Shown here piece by piece: positions 35,804 through 44,817 of a stretch of DNA of 64,000 nucleotides. Every line of letters begins with the position of its first letter. The stretch's first letter is position 1. Source of the DNA: Sphingobacterium sp. UBA7855 (GTDB lineage: Bacteria; Bacteroidota; Bacteroidia; Sphingobacteriales; Sphingobacteriaceae); NCBI GenBank assembly GCA_002500745.1, contig DLST01000017.1, positions 192,441-256,440 of the forward strand. Reading direction: 5' to 3'. The notes under the pieces were generated by a model that saw only the letters and a program-made list of their open reading frames with translations, was not told the DNA's origin and did not search any database. The position numbers were made by a program, and so were the translations under genes.

Positions 35804-35826
35804 CTATATAATTTAAGAGACCATAC

Positions 35827-36864
35827 TTAATAGCGAAATTCTTTCACTACTTCAATGGCATATTTTACATTGTCAAATGGGATGTCTGGCATAATACCAT
35901 GCCCCAAATTAAAGATAAACCCATTTTCACCTCGCATACGTTCAAACAGTTCTGTAATCTTCCTTTTGATTACGGCCTTATCAGCATACAAAACAAATGG
36001 ATCTAAATTTCCTTGGACAGCGATCCCCTGTGGTAGGGATTGTTTTATATTTTTTAAATCTGCATTCCAATCAATAGATATCACATCAGGTTGCGCTTCG
36101 ACCATCATCGGTGCAAAAACAGAGGACCCCTTACAAAATGAAATCACTGGAATGTTTTGACGGTTTAATCTTGAGATAATCTGTTTATTATAATAATGTG
36201 AGAAATCACGGTAATCATTCCATGATAAGGCCAAAGCCCAACTATCAAATAGTTGAATCGCATTAACACCTGCATCGATCTGCATGTTCAGATAGTCAAC
36301 AGTAACATCGGCGATCTTTTGAAGAATCATATGTGCCAACTCAGGCTGATTATTCAACATCAATTTTGTTAACTTAAAATCTTTTGAAGAACCGCCTTCC
36401 ACCAAATAACTTAAAATTGTAAACGGTGCTCCTGCAAATCCAATCAAAGGAATACGGCTATCAAGACGTTGCTGAATGACCTTTATTGCATCAGCAACAT
36501 ATTGCAATCTATCCAGACAGTTAACGGATAAAGCTTCTGCATCCTCTACAGAACGAATAGGATTAGAAAAACGAGGTCCTACACCTTGTTCAAAGGAAAG
36601 ATCGCCGCCCATTGCTTCGGCAGTCACTAAAATATCAGAAAATAAAATAGCAGCGTCAATACCCAATAAATCAACTGGAAGCATAGTGACATCAGCGGCT
36701 ATTTCGGGTGTTTTGCACATTTCCAGAAAGGAATATTTATTCTTGATATCCCAATATTCTTTCATAAAGCGCCCAGCTTGACGCATCATCCACACAGGAG
36801 GTCTCTCTGTCCGCTGCGAAAATGCAGCCCTAATCAATAAGTCGTTTTGTAAAGTAGTACTCAC
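35827..36864 (-). CDS. hemE: Uroporphyrinogen decarboxylase
   Basis: A 345-residue enzyme converting uroporphyrinogen III to coproporphyrinogen III. RPPVWMMRQAGRFMKEY near residue 20 is the family signature with the substrate-binding arginine; the catalytic Asp lies in ILFSDILV, and GFAGAPFTI follows. The start is a GTG at 36864 that shares its first G with the TAG of the upstream TPR gene (TAGTG), so the two are coupled. Confidence 0.96.
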   Translation of the reverse strand: MSTTLQNDLLIRAAFSQRTERPPVWMMRQAGRFMKEYWDIKNKYSFLEMCKTPEIAADVTMLPVDLLGIDAAILFSDILVTAEAMGGDLSFEQGVGPRFSNPIRSVEDAEALSVNCLDRLQYVADAIKVIQQRLDSRIPLIGFAGAPFTILSYLVEGGSSKDFKLTKLMLNNQPELAHMILQKIADVTVDYLNMQIDAGVNAIQLFDSWALALSWNDYRDFSHYYNKQIISRLNRQNIPVISFCKGSSVFAPMMVEAQPDVISIDWNADLKNIKQSLPQGIAVQGNLDPFVLYADKAVIKRKITELFERMRGENGFIFNLGHGIMPDIPFDNVKYAIEVVKEFRY

Positions 36865-37382
36865 TATAAATGTTTTGAAATTTCGTTTTCTATTTTTGTA
36901 ATAATGCTGTTCTGTCTAGCCGTCAGATGCAATTTATTGGCCACATCTGTATACGCTCTGGCTCTTTCGTAATCAAACTTTCTAAGTGCTATGTTTGCTA
37001 GATTAATCATAACCATGCCCTTTTCATTATCTTTTTTCCAAGGTAGACGTGATGCTAACTGGAAATGATATTCCGCTTCATCGACACGCTCTTCTTTCAG
37101 CGCAATATTTCCCATCATAAATTCATAGAAATTACGCCTACCTTTTCGCAACGCATCGGGGTTCTTAATTTCAGCCAGCATTTTTTTTGCTTTCTCATAA
37201 TCTTGTCTGTGAAAAGCCTGTGTTGCCAGGAAAACAGACCCTTCTCTGAAATGGCTCCAAATCAAATAGCCTATTCCACCAGCTATCAAAACAGCGGTCT
37301 GATAATGACCATGATATACCCCATAGGCCAAAAATAATGCAGCGATAAAAATAACGGCTATTCTAGCCTTAATTGTCATCAT
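36864..37382 (-). CDS. Small membrane protein with TPR-like helices
   Basis: A 172-residue protein with two N-terminal transmembrane helices (about 7-22 and 28-45) and two to three TPR-like helical pairs after residue 50 (AFHRQDYEKAKKMLAEIKN, FYEFMMGNIALKEERVDEAEYHFQLASRL, NLANIALRKFDYERARAYTDVANKL). It probably is a scaffold that faces the cytoplasm. It is translationally coupled to hemE, but no heme function is known for it. Confidence 0.75.
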   Translation of the reverse strand: MMTIKARIAVIFIAALFLAYGVYHGHYQTAVLIAGGIGYLIWSHFREGSVFLATQAFHRQDYEKAKKMLAEIKNPDALRKGRRNFYEFMMGNIALKEERVDEAEYHFQLASRLPWKKDNEKGMVMINLANIALRKFDYERARAYTDVANKLHLTARQNSIITKIENEISKHL

Positions 37383-37392
37383 CTCTTATTAC

Positions 37393-38100
37393 CTAGGCAT
37401 TATTGTCGGTAAACTTATAACCAACACCACGGATAGAATGAAAATAAATTGGGTGTTTTTGATCAGGCTCGAAATATTTCCGGAACGTCAAGATAAAATT
37501 ATCGATTGTCCGTGTAGATGGATAAACATCATAGTTCCACACGGTCTCCAATATTTGCTCCCTTGATACCGCCTCATTACGTCTTTCAATCAACAGCTTT
37601 AACAACATAGTTTCCTTTTTCGTTAAAGACGTTATCGTACCATCCGCATGATGCAGCTCATACGAATTGAAATAGATCGTTTTATCTCCTATTTGATAAG
37701 AATTTAGTTCTTTCAAATCATCAGGCTTCATGCCGCGGCGAACTAAATTTCCAACACGCAGAATCAACTCTTCTAAGTTGAAAGGTTTCACCAAATAGTC
37801 ATCTGCTCCTTTCTTAAGACCGGTGATCCGATCCTCACTGCTATTTTTGGCAGTTAAAAACATAATAGGAACTTCTGTATTTTGCAGTCGAATAGTTTCA
37901 GCAACTTGAAATCCATCAATTTCCGGAATCATCACATCCAAGACAACCAAGTTGAAACGCTCCTCCTTGAAGACTTTTAGTGCTTTTTTTCCATCGGTGG
38001 CCGTAGTGACACGGTAACCTTCCATTTCGAGATTTAACTTGATAGCTTCTAACAAGTGCTCTTCATCTTCGACAAGTAATATTCTTTGTTTACTTTGCAT
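37393..38100 (-). CDS. OmpR-family response regulator
   Basis: A response regulator of 235 residues from the ATG at 38100 (238 from 38109). The receiver domain has LLVEDEE, the phospho-acceptor Asp55 in LVVLDVMIPEIDG, and the Lys in LVKPFNLEEL. The C-terminal winged helix ends TIDNFILTFRKYFEPDQKHPIYFHSIRGVGYKF. It pairs with the histidine kinase whose gene overlaps its 5' end by 11-20 bp. The signal is unknown. Confidence 0.93.
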   Translation of the reverse strand: MQSKQRILLVEDEEHLLEAIKLNLEMEGYRVTTATDGKKALKVFKEERFNLVVLDVMIPEIDGFQVAETIRLQNTEVPIMFLTAKNSSEDRITGLKKGADDYLVKPFNLEELILRVGNLVRRGMKPDDLKELNSYQIGDKTIYFNSYELHHADGTITSLTKKETMLLKLLIERRNEAVSREQILETVWNYDVYPSTRTIDNFILTFRKYFEPDQKHPIYFHSIRGVGYKFTDNNA

Positions 38101-38965
38101 TTCTTTCAAATGTTACTTCAAAAATACTCCCTTTAGGAGTGTTATCTTTAACTTTAATGGTCGCGTCGTGTTTCTGCAACACGGTTTTCACGATATATAA
38201 CCCCAAACCTGTGCCTTTGGTTTTCCGTGTAGCCTCACTGCCCACCCGATAAAACTTATTAAAGATAAGCTTTTTCTCTTCATCGCTGATACCAATACCA
38301 TGGTCAGCAACAGAAAAAATTATTTTACTATTCTCCGTATATAATTTCACATCCACCATAGCACATGCGGGTGAATACTTAATCGCATTTTCAATCAGGT
38401 TAGTCACCACATTACTAATCGCAAACTTATCAGCATGAATAATAATATCCGCTTCCAAATAAGGTTTCAAAACTTGTGAACTGCACGAATTCTTTTGCAG
38501 CCTGTCAACGATCTGCTCTACCAAAGAAGTAAAATTAAAATCCTCTTTCGGCATACTATAATTGCGGCTATCCAATTTGGTGGTCATTAGCACATTTTCT
38601 ACTAAATCATCCAAACGCTCGATATCCTTTAGTGAATTACGCAAGAACGTCTGCTGTTGTTCCTTATCCAAATCACGCCTCAAAATCGTTTGAATATACA
38701 GTTTGACCGAAGCCAAAGGTGATTTCAGTTCATGTGTAATGGCTAAAAGAAAGTTTTGCTGTTGCTGCAATAATTTCTGCTCTCTTTCCACGAGTCGTTT
38801 TAGCCGCCATGCTCCCCATAAGAAAATAATTAGGAAGAAAATCCCTTCTCCAATGATCATGTTCTGCTTGCTGGGGTCAAATCGAACAAACATCACCCCC
38901 CACCAAATCAATTGCATAACCGCATAAAACAATAGAAAATAAAAGAGTAACAGCGCTTTCTTCAT
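38090..38965 (-). CDS. Membrane sensor histidine kinase
   Basis: From the ATG at 38965, 291 residues. Two transmembrane helices (about 5-25 and 38-55) enclose only a very short loop, so there is no periplasmic sensing domain. The kinase core has the H-box ITHELKSPLASVKLY with His78, the N-box NVVTNLIENAIKYSP, DHGIGIS and GTGLGLYIV. I prefer 38965 because an upstream ATG at 38986 lies before the -7 element. Sensing is probably intramembrane or through a partner. Confidence 0.92.
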   Translation of the reverse strand: MKKALLLFYFLLFYAVMQLIWWGVMFVRFDPSKQNMIIGEGIFFLIIFLWGAWRLKRLVEREQKLLQQQQNFLLAITHELKSPLASVKLYIQTILRRDLDKEQQQTFLRNSLKDIERLDDLVENVLMTTKLDSRNYSMPKEDFNFTSLVEQIVDRLQKNSCSSQVLKPYLEADIIIHADKFAISNVVTNLIENAIKYSPACAMVDVKLYTENSKIIFSVADHGIGISDEEKKLIFNKFYRVGSEATRKTKGTGLGLYIVKTVLQKHDATIKVKDNTPKGSIFEVTFERNAK

Positions 38966-38969
38966 GTGA

Positions 38970-38977
38970 CAAAAATA
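38970..38977 (-). promoter_or_regulatory. -7 element directly before the histidine kinase start
   Basis: TATTTTTG on the minus strand ends 4 bases before the ATG at 38965. A transcript from it would begin at about the start codon and have almost no leader. Confidence 0.45.
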
Positions 38978-38996
38978 GGTATTCAACTAGGTATTC
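38976..38996 (-). repeat. Tandem 9-bp repeat upstream of the two-component operon
   Basis: On the minus strand GAATACCTA occurs twice with a 12-base period, overlapping the end of the -7 element. Two such direct repeats about one helical turn apart are typical of binding sites of OmpR-type regulators. Confidence 0.45.
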
Positions 38997-39156
38997 GGAA
39001 ATATCCGAAGGATTATGACACAAAGAAGAAAATTAAGCGATATGCAACATTAATAAAGCATTACTATACCCCTAATATATCTTCACTGCAACAGGCTTTC
39101 TAGCAATTTAACAATCAAATAACGGATAGTATTTCGTATTTCAGACGATTTTATTT

Positions 39157-39164
39157 TAGTTTTG
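39157..39164 (+). promoter_or_regulatory. -7 element directly before the yjjG start
   Basis: TAGTTTTG ends 3 bases before the ATG at 39168; TTTC about 21 bases upstream is a weak -33. The transcript would be leaderless. Confidence 0.45.
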
Positions 39165-39167
39165 CAT

Positions 39168-39872
39168 ATGTTTAATCAGGGAAAAAAAGACATTTTCTTC
39201 GATCTGGATCATACGATTTGGGATTTTGATAAAAATGCCGAAGAAAGTCTTCACGAGTTATATTTCAAATACAGGTTTGATCGCTTGTTTAATCAAGAGT
39301 CGTCCACCCGTTTTATAGAAACTTATACAATCAACAATCATCGGCTTTGGGGACTTTATCATCATGGAAAGATCTCAAAACCTGAACTCAGGACAGCACG
39401 GTTTGCCGATACCTTTACACAACTCGGTGTGGATCCCCAATTGTTTCCTGAGGAATTCGAATTAGAATATCTCGCTATCTGTCCCCAAAAAACAAACCTG
39501 TTTCCCAATGCTCATGAAACGCTTTCCTATCTAGGTGACAGCTATAATCTTCACTTGATATCCAATGGATTTAAAGAAGCGTGTGAAACAAAATTGGAAA
39601 AAAGCGACTTAAAAAAATATTTCAAACATATTTTTATTTCAGAGGTAGTCGGCATAAACAAACCGGATCCTCGAATATTTCAATTTGCAATGACGACAGC
39701 TTTTGCGCAACCTCAGCAGTCATTGATGATTGGAGATAACCTTGACGCCGATATACGTGGCGCTGTAAATGCCGGTATGGACGCCATTTTCTTTAATCCT
39801 GGTAACATCGAGAAGCCGGAAGATGTCACCCATATGATTGTCGATTTAAAAGAATTGCAATCGATACTTTAA
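39168..39872 (+). CDS. yjjG: HAD-family YjjG-type pyrimidine nucleotidase
   Basis: A 234-residue haloacid-dehalogenase phosphatase. Motif I is DIFFDLDHTIWDF with Asp12 and Asp14; SNGF (motif II), KPD (motif III) and MIGDNLDADIRGAVNAGMDAIFFN (motif IV) follow. The start and the helical cap LHELYFKYRFDRL are like YjjG, which removes phosphate from non-canonical pyrimidine nucleotides. I use the ATG at 39168; a TTG two codons upstream is less likely. Divergent from the two-component genes. Confidence 0.87.
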   Translation: MFNQGKKDIFFDLDHTIWDFDKNAEESLHELYFKYRFDRLFNQESSTRFIETYTINNHRLWGLYHHGKISKPELRTARFADTFTQLGVDPQLFPEEFELEYLAICPQKTNLFPNAHETLSYLGDSYNLHLISNGFKEACETKLEKSDLKKYFKHIFISEVVGINKPDPRIFQFAMTTAFAQPQQSLMIGDNLDADIRGAVNAGMDAIFFNPGNIEKPEDVTHMIVDLKELQSIL

Positions 39873-39877
39873 AAAAT

Positions 39878-39906
39878 AAGAAAAGCAGCTTAAAGCTGCT
39901 TTTCTT
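39878..39906. terminator. Bidirectional terminator between yjjG and the DUF1080 gene
   Basis: AAGAAAAGCAGCT pairs with AGCTGCTTTTCTT over a TAA loop. The opposite gene ends at 39905. Confidence 0.85.
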
Positions 39907-40714
39907 ATTTTAATACCTTTACCGTAATATTCCTAAACCATACATCATTTCCATGATCCTGGAGACCAATAAGCCCTGACTTAGTATCGCCACCAACATT
40001 GCTCAACAATTCAAAAGCCAAAGGCCACTTTTCTTCACTGAATTTACTCTTTTGCAATAAATCAATCCATGATTTATCCCACAATGTATATTCTACGACT
40101 TTTACACCATTCTGAAAATGCTCTACTTTTCCATTGTTAACTCTGATCTTCACCTTATTCCACTCGCCAAAAGGTTTACCATTCTGCGGCTTGGCCGGGA
40201 TCATATCGTAGAGTGATGTCGATTTTCGGTTTCCGTCCACACCCATTTTAGCATCAGGATGATTTTCATTATCTAAAACCTGACATTCTGGAGACGATAT
40301 ATAAATCGGCTGGCCCTCCACCTCCTTGGCTAAAAAGAAAATTCCCGAATTTGCCCCTTTAGCAACTTTCCATTCCATTTCTAATTCGAAGTTTTTGAAA
40401 TCATGAGCAAATACCAAATCTCCTCCTTCTTCCTTTCCAAGATTAGCTTGGCTATCAAATTTGATTGCACCTTCATTAATCACCCATCGTTTAGGGACGA
40501 CAGTCTTATCATAGCCTCTCCAGCCGTCCATAGAAGTACCATCAAAAATAACATAAGCTCCAGCCTTATTCTTTTTAAATTTTTTGATATCTACACGTGG
40601 TAAATCTAAGATTTTGTATGCAGGAACCTCTTTTTTTGTTTGCCCTATGGCCGTATTAAGGTGTGCTGAAAAAGCAATCACCGATACCGCAAGAACTGTT
40701 TTTAATACCTTCAT
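39905..40714 (-). CDS. Secreted DUF1080 protein (3-keto-disaccharide hydrolase family)
   Basis: A 269-residue precursor with a signal peptide (about 1-24, ending AIGQ) and a concanavalin-like DUF1080 domain. Conserved pieces are IFDGTSMDGWRGYD, GDLVFAHDFKNFELEMEWKVAKGANSGIFFLA, SPECQVLDNENHPDA and GLIGLQDHGNDVWFRNITVK. Related proteins cleave 3-keto-glycosides. No oxidoreductase of that pathway lies nearby. It probably works in the periplasm. Confidence 0.87.
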   Translation of the reverse strand: MKVLKTVLAVSVIAFSAHLNTAIGQTKKEVPAYKILDLPRVDIKKFKKNKAGAYVIFDGTSMDGWRGYDKTVVPKRWVINEGAIKFDSQANLGKEEGGDLVFAHDFKNFELEMEWKVAKGANSGIFFLAKEVEGQPIYISSPECQVLDNENHPDAKMGVDGNRKSTSLYDMIPAKPQNGKPFGEWNKVKIRVNNGKVEHFQNGVKVVEYTLWDKSWIDLLQKSKFSEEKWPLAFELLSNVGGDTKSGLIGLQDHGNDVWFRNITVKVLK

Positions 40715-40780
40715 TCTTTTTAGTTTAAGTTTTTTTTAAAATTAAATTTAAGCATTTGGGATTATAAAGATCAATATTTT

Positions 40781-43231
40781 TTAATATTCCTCTCCTTCTC
40801 CTACTTCGTTTGTATTTGACACCCTCTTCTTTGATTTGTTTAAATCTTGGCTACCAAACCGGTAGGAAAGCGACAAAGTAAACATTCTTTTCATCCAACG
40901 GTGTTCAAAATTAGAACTCAATTGTGGTGTCTCAGTAAAGCCCTGCATTTTCCGAGTATTAAATACATCTCTAACATTGAACATAATAGATGCCTTCTTA
41001 TTTAGCACATCTTTTTTCAATGCAATATCAACACCTTTCATAGCGTTCATTTTCCCTTGTGCCATCACCCGCGAAGAGTTATATTCACCACGAACTTGCG
41101 CTGAAAACGTTGGCGTAAAACGATAATTAGCCGTTAAGTTGGTATTGTATGCAAAACCATTGGATGCTTTAACATTATAAGCCTCATTCGCCTTAAAATT
41201 GATATTGATCAGATTAAGATTGAATGTAAAATCAAAATCTTTAGTTGCATTGACTTTAGAAATAAATTCAAATCCGGAGAGATTTCTACTTGTCAAGTTC
41301 TCCCAACGGCTGTAGGTCACACTGCTCAAGGTGTCCACAAAATAAACATAAGGCTGCATCACCTCATTGGTATGATTGAAGTACGCAGAAGAAATCAAAT
41401 TCACCTTACCGAAGGTTTTGGCAAAACTCAACTCAAAGCCGTGAACATCTTCAGGCTTCAAGTTGGGATTCCCCTGCCGTCTGTTCATGTCATCTGAAAC
41501 ATTCAAGAATGGATTGACTTGCCAACCTCTCGCTCGCTGAACTCTTCTAGAATAGCTGAACTGGATTTTATCACCTTCATCACCAACATTGTATGTTAAA
41601 AATAAGGTTGGATAGAGACGAAAGAAATCTTGACTGGCCTTAGTTTCCTTGTCGATAACAGTCGGGTCTTTTGAAAAATAAGTAGAATTTAAGTTAAATT
41701 GCTCAGCACGCAAACCTACTTGATAACCTATTTTATCCGATAGTTTCCCTTGGTAGTTGGCATAGAGGGCATGCAAAGTAGACGTAAAATCAAAATCATT
41801 GCTGATGCCATAGTCTGGCAGATAGTTACCATTAGCTACCGACAACGTATCCGAGAATTGAGTATCGAATGACTTTCTGATTTGCGAACGGTAACCTGCC
41901 TCAAATTTACTATCTTCTGAAAAAGGGAGCACATAATCCGCTTGTATATTGATATTTTTACCGTCTTCCGAACTGACATTATTTCGGCCTGTGCTAGATG
42001 TCCCAGAGCTAAACTCCTGTAAAAAAACATTTGTGCCATCTTCCTTATCGCGTCCATAGCTTGCATTAGCGGTCAGCTCTTCACCGGATCGCTTAAATTG
42101 ATGTCTAAAATCCATTGTAAATTCATAGCCTAAATCATCCTCGAGTTGGCGAGATGTTCTAGTGCTCGTGCCAGATAAGGTTGGGTGATTAAAATAACGG
42201 TACCATAGGTCCTCACCACGGTTATTATCCCTGATGCTCACATTACCAGAAAGGCTCAAGGAAGTCTTATCGGAAAGACTATAGTCCACTCCAGCTTTTA
42301 TCGTATGACTATTACCCTTTCTTGATGATTCCGAATTATTGGATATCTCACTATTGTTATTTTTAAAGATATTATCAACGGCACCGCTTCCAACCATATG
42401 GCGTTTGTTGAAATTATAAGATCCAAAATAATTAAACTTTTTATCCCTATAATTCAAGGTGAGTCCTGCCATGTAGTTATCATAGGACCCGGCAGAGGTA
42501 TTGATAGATCCATTTAATCCGGTTCTGATATTCTTCTTTAAAACGATATTGATGATCCCAGTCTGTCCCTCGGCATCGTATTTGGAAGAGGGATTGGTAA
42601 TGACCTCAACTTTATCGATTGAATTAGCAGGTAGGCTTTGAAGCAACGATGTCACATCGCTTCCGGCTAAAGCGGACTCACGTCCATCTATTAAAATTTT
42701 TACGCTACTTGATCCGCGCAAACTGACCGATCCGTCCTGATCAACCTGTAGGGTTGGAACATTAGCTAATACATCTGTTGCAGTTCCGCCAGCACTGACC
42801 AAGCTCTCGCCTACATTGAACGTTTTACGGTCTATACCAATTTGCATGGCTGGAACCCTTCCTTCAACCACCACTTCATTCAAGATATTACCTATGGGCT
42901 TCAATGCAATGCGGCCTAGATCTTTACTCTTTCCTCCTAAGATCTCTACAGCATCAATAGATTTTGTTTCATAGCCGACATAGGAAAAACGTATATTGTA
43001 TTTACCGGGTTTAATATCAGATAACAAGAGAAATCCTTGGTCTACAGACTGTCCGCCTTTGACAAAGGTATTATTTTTCGTATCCATGAGTGCGGCACTT
43101 GCAGATAATATAGGCTTAGCGGTTGCGCTATCGACTAAAATAGCTTTGATTTGACCTGTTTGAGCAAAAAGAACAACAGGTAAAAAGAATACAAATAAAA
43201 AAGATTTAAACGATTTAGCGTTAAACAACAT
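40781..43231 (-). CDS. TonB-dependent-type outer-membrane beta-barrel protein
   Basis: A 816-residue precursor. A signal peptide (about 1-23) precedes a carboxypeptidase-regulatory-like beta domain (25-110), a plug domain (about 125-235, with VLANVPTLQVDQDGSVSLRGSSSVKILIDG) and a barrel of the outer-membrane beta-barrel 3 type that ends in an aromatic residue-rich strand before a 20-residue charged tail. There is no SusD neighbour, so a general nutrient or signalling role is as likely as glycan uptake. An upstream ECF/FecR pair is also missing. Confidence 0.88.
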   Translation of the reverse strand: MLFNAKSFKSFLFVFFLPVVLFAQTGQIKAILVDSATAKPILSASAALMDTKNNTFVKGGQSVDQGFLLLSDIKPGKYNIRFSYVGYETKSIDAVEILGGKSKDLGRIALKPIGNILNEVVVEGRVPAMQIGIDRKTFNVGESLVSAGGTATDVLANVPTLQVDQDGSVSLRGSSSVKILIDGRESALAGSDVTSLLQSLPANSIDKVEVITNPSSKYDAEGQTGIINIVLKKNIRTGLNGSINTSAGSYDNYMAGLTLNYRDKKFNYFGSYNFNKRHMVGSGAVDNIFKNNNSEISNNSESSRKGNSHTIKAGVDYSLSDKTSLSLSGNVSIRDNNRGEDLWYRYFNHPTLSGTSTRTSRQLEDDLGYEFTMDFRHQFKRSGEELTANASYGRDKEDGTNVFLQEFSSGTSSTGRNNVSSEDGKNINIQADYVLPFSEDSKFEAGYRSQIRKSFDTQFSDTLSVANGNYLPDYGISNDFDFTSTLHALYANYQGKLSDKIGYQVGLRAEQFNLNSTYFSKDPTVIDKETKASQDFFRLYPTLFLTYNVGDEGDKIQFSYSRRVQRARGWQVNPFLNVSDDMNRRQGNPNLKPEDVHGFELSFAKTFGKVNLISSAYFNHTNEVMQPYVYFVDTLSSVTYSRWENLTSRNLSGFEFISKVNATKDFDFTFNLNLININFKANEAYNVKASNGFAYNTNLTANYRFTPTFSAQVRGEYNSSRVMAQGKMNAMKGVDIALKKDVLNKKASIMFNVRDVFNTRKMQGFTETPQLSSNFEHRWMKRMFTLSLSYRFGSQDLNKSKKRVSNTNEVGEGEEY

Positions 43232-43335
43232 GAGAGCTTCAGCTTAGTTTATAGTTATGATCTACAAAGAAAACTAAAACTTATAGACAAAACCGAAGCG
43301 TAACCATATTATTACGGTAACAAAAGAATGGCAAG

Positions 43336-43617
43336 TTATTCTACAGAGACAGTTAAACCTTCTGCTTTCAAAATTTTGCGATAGATTTCCATCTCCGTAT
43401 AACTCCCTTCCAGTACAGCACATTTTCCTTCAGTATGTACTTTCCAGGCAATCTTCTCGGCTTGCTTTTCGGTATATTGCAAATGATAAATTAAACAGTG
43501 AATCACATGTTCAAACGTATTGGTTTCATCATTCCATAAAATGAGTCGATTAGACTCTTTGACCGAGGCTAAAATCTCTTCTAACGTAAAGGTTTCTTCA
43601 GCAGTTTGGGTACCCAT
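43336..43617 (-). CDS. clpS: ATP-dependent Clp protease adaptor ClpS
   Basis: A 93-residue protein with ILWNDETNTFEHVIHCLIYHLQYTEKQAEKIAWKVHTEGKCAVLEGSYTEMEIYRKILKAEGLTVSVE. This is the full ClpS core, in which the NDE-x-N-T-F segment and the following helix form the pocket for N-degron residues. It delivers substrates to ClpA/ClpC. It is divergent from fabH and has no visible terminator. Confidence 0.93.
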   Translation of the reverse strand: MGTQTAEETFTLEEILASVKESNRLILWNDETNTFEHVIHCLIYHLQYTEKQAEKIAWKVHTEGKCAVLEGSYTEMEIYRKILKAEGLTVSVE

Positions 43618-43695
43618 GCTGCAAAAATAGAATATTTTTTTTTAAATTAACGATATTATAAAAGGGAAGAATACAATCAATTAGCAGAATTTATT

Positions 43696-44742
43696 ATGTT
43701 ACAGTCAAAAATTGCAGGAATTGGCTATTACGTTCCAAAAAACGTCTATACCAATGACGATCTCACACGCTTTATGGATACCAGTGACGAATGGATTCAA
43801 GAACGAACAGGAATTAAAGAACGTAGATATGCCGACCGAATAGGCGAGACCACCACAACAATGGGAGTCGAAGCGGCTAAAATTGCCATCGAACGAGCCC
43901 ATATTACATCTGAAGATGTCGACTTCATCATCTTTGCCACTTTATCACCAGATTATTATTTTCCGGGCTGCGCCGTTCTACTGCAACGGGAAATGAAGAT
44001 GAAGGAGGTCGGGGCACTGGATATTAGAAACCAATGTTCTGGTTTTATATATGCCCTTTCTATTGCCGATCAATTTGTCAAAACAGGGATGTACAAAAAT
44101 GTATTAGTGGTTGGTTCGGAGAAACATTCTTTTGCACTTGACTTTTCTACGAGAGGACGAGCCGTTTCAGTGATTTTCGGCGATGGTGCTGGAGCAGTAG
44201 TTGTGCAGCCTACAACCGAAAATGGCAAGGGAATCCTGAGCACGCACTTACATTCAGATGGAGCCGAAGCCGAAAAGCTAGCGATGTATTACCCCGGAGC
44301 TTCCAGTGGAATTTGGCTAGATAAAATGCCCAAATGGCCGGATCAGGAATTGGGCGGATTATTGATGACCAAAGAGATGCTCGAAGATGGAACTGCTTTT
44401 CCAAATATGGATGGCCAGGCCGTCTTCAAAAAAGCTGTTGTCAAATTTCCTGAGGTCATTCACGAAGCGCTGGCAAAAAATAATTTAAAAACCAGTGATA
44501 TCGATTTATTGATTCCGCATCAGGCCAATCTTCGCATTTCGCAATTTGTACAGAAAACTCTCGGATTAAGGGAAGATCAGGTATTCAACAACATTCAGAA
44601 ATATGGGAATACCACTGCAGCCTCTGTACCGATAGCACTATGCGAGGCTTGGGAAGAAGGAAAGATTAAAGAAGGTGATCTCGTATGCTTGGCAGCTTTT
44701 GGAGCAGGGTTTACCTGGGGCTCGGCCTTGATTCGATGGTAA
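43696..44742 (+). CDS. fabH: 3-oxoacyl-ACP synthase III (KAS III)
   Basis: A 348-residue thiolase-fold enzyme. The catalytic triad is visible: Cys114 in IRNQCSGF, His275 in IPHQANLR and Asn305 in KYGNTTAAS. The C-terminus LAAFGAGFTWGSALIRW is typical. It would condense acetyl-CoA with malonyl-ACP to start fatty-acid synthesis, or it could belong to a ketoacyl synthase of a special pathway, since it stands alone and is somewhat longer than FabH because of an insertion at about 195-235. Confidence 0.88.
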   Translation: MLQSKIAGIGYYVPKNVYTNDDLTRFMDTSDEWIQERTGIKERRYADRIGETTTTMGVEAAKIAIERAHITSEDVDFIIFATLSPDYYFPGCAVLLQREMKMKEVGALDIRNQCSGFIYALSIADQFVKTGMYKNVLVVGSEKHSFALDFSTRGRAVSVIFGDGAGAVVVQPTTENGKGILSTHLHSDGAEAEKLAMYYPGASSGIWLDKMPKWPDQELGGLLMTKEMLEDGTAFPNMDGQAVFKKAVVKFPEVIHEALAKNNLKTSDIDLLIPHQANLRISQFVQKTLGLREDQVFNNIQKYGNTTAASVPIALCEAWEEGKIKEGDLVCLAAFGAGFTWGSALIRW

Positions 44743-44753
44743 TTTAGTTGATT

Positions 44754-44794
44754 AAAAAAAGGTGCTGATCATATGATATGATCAGCACCTTTTT
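44754..44794. terminator. Bidirectional terminator between fabH and atpG
   Basis: GGTGCTGATCATAT pairs with ATATGATCAGCACC (14 bp) flanked by A and T runs. It closes both the fabH and the atp transcripts. Confidence 0.9.
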
Positions 44795-44817
44795 CTATGT
44801 GTTTCCGAATAAAAAAA

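Noticed and set aside
40781..43231. Polysaccharide utilisation locus
   Set aside because: The beta-barrel protein has no SusD partner, glycoside hydrolase cluster or regulator next to it; the DUF1080 protein alone does not make a locus.
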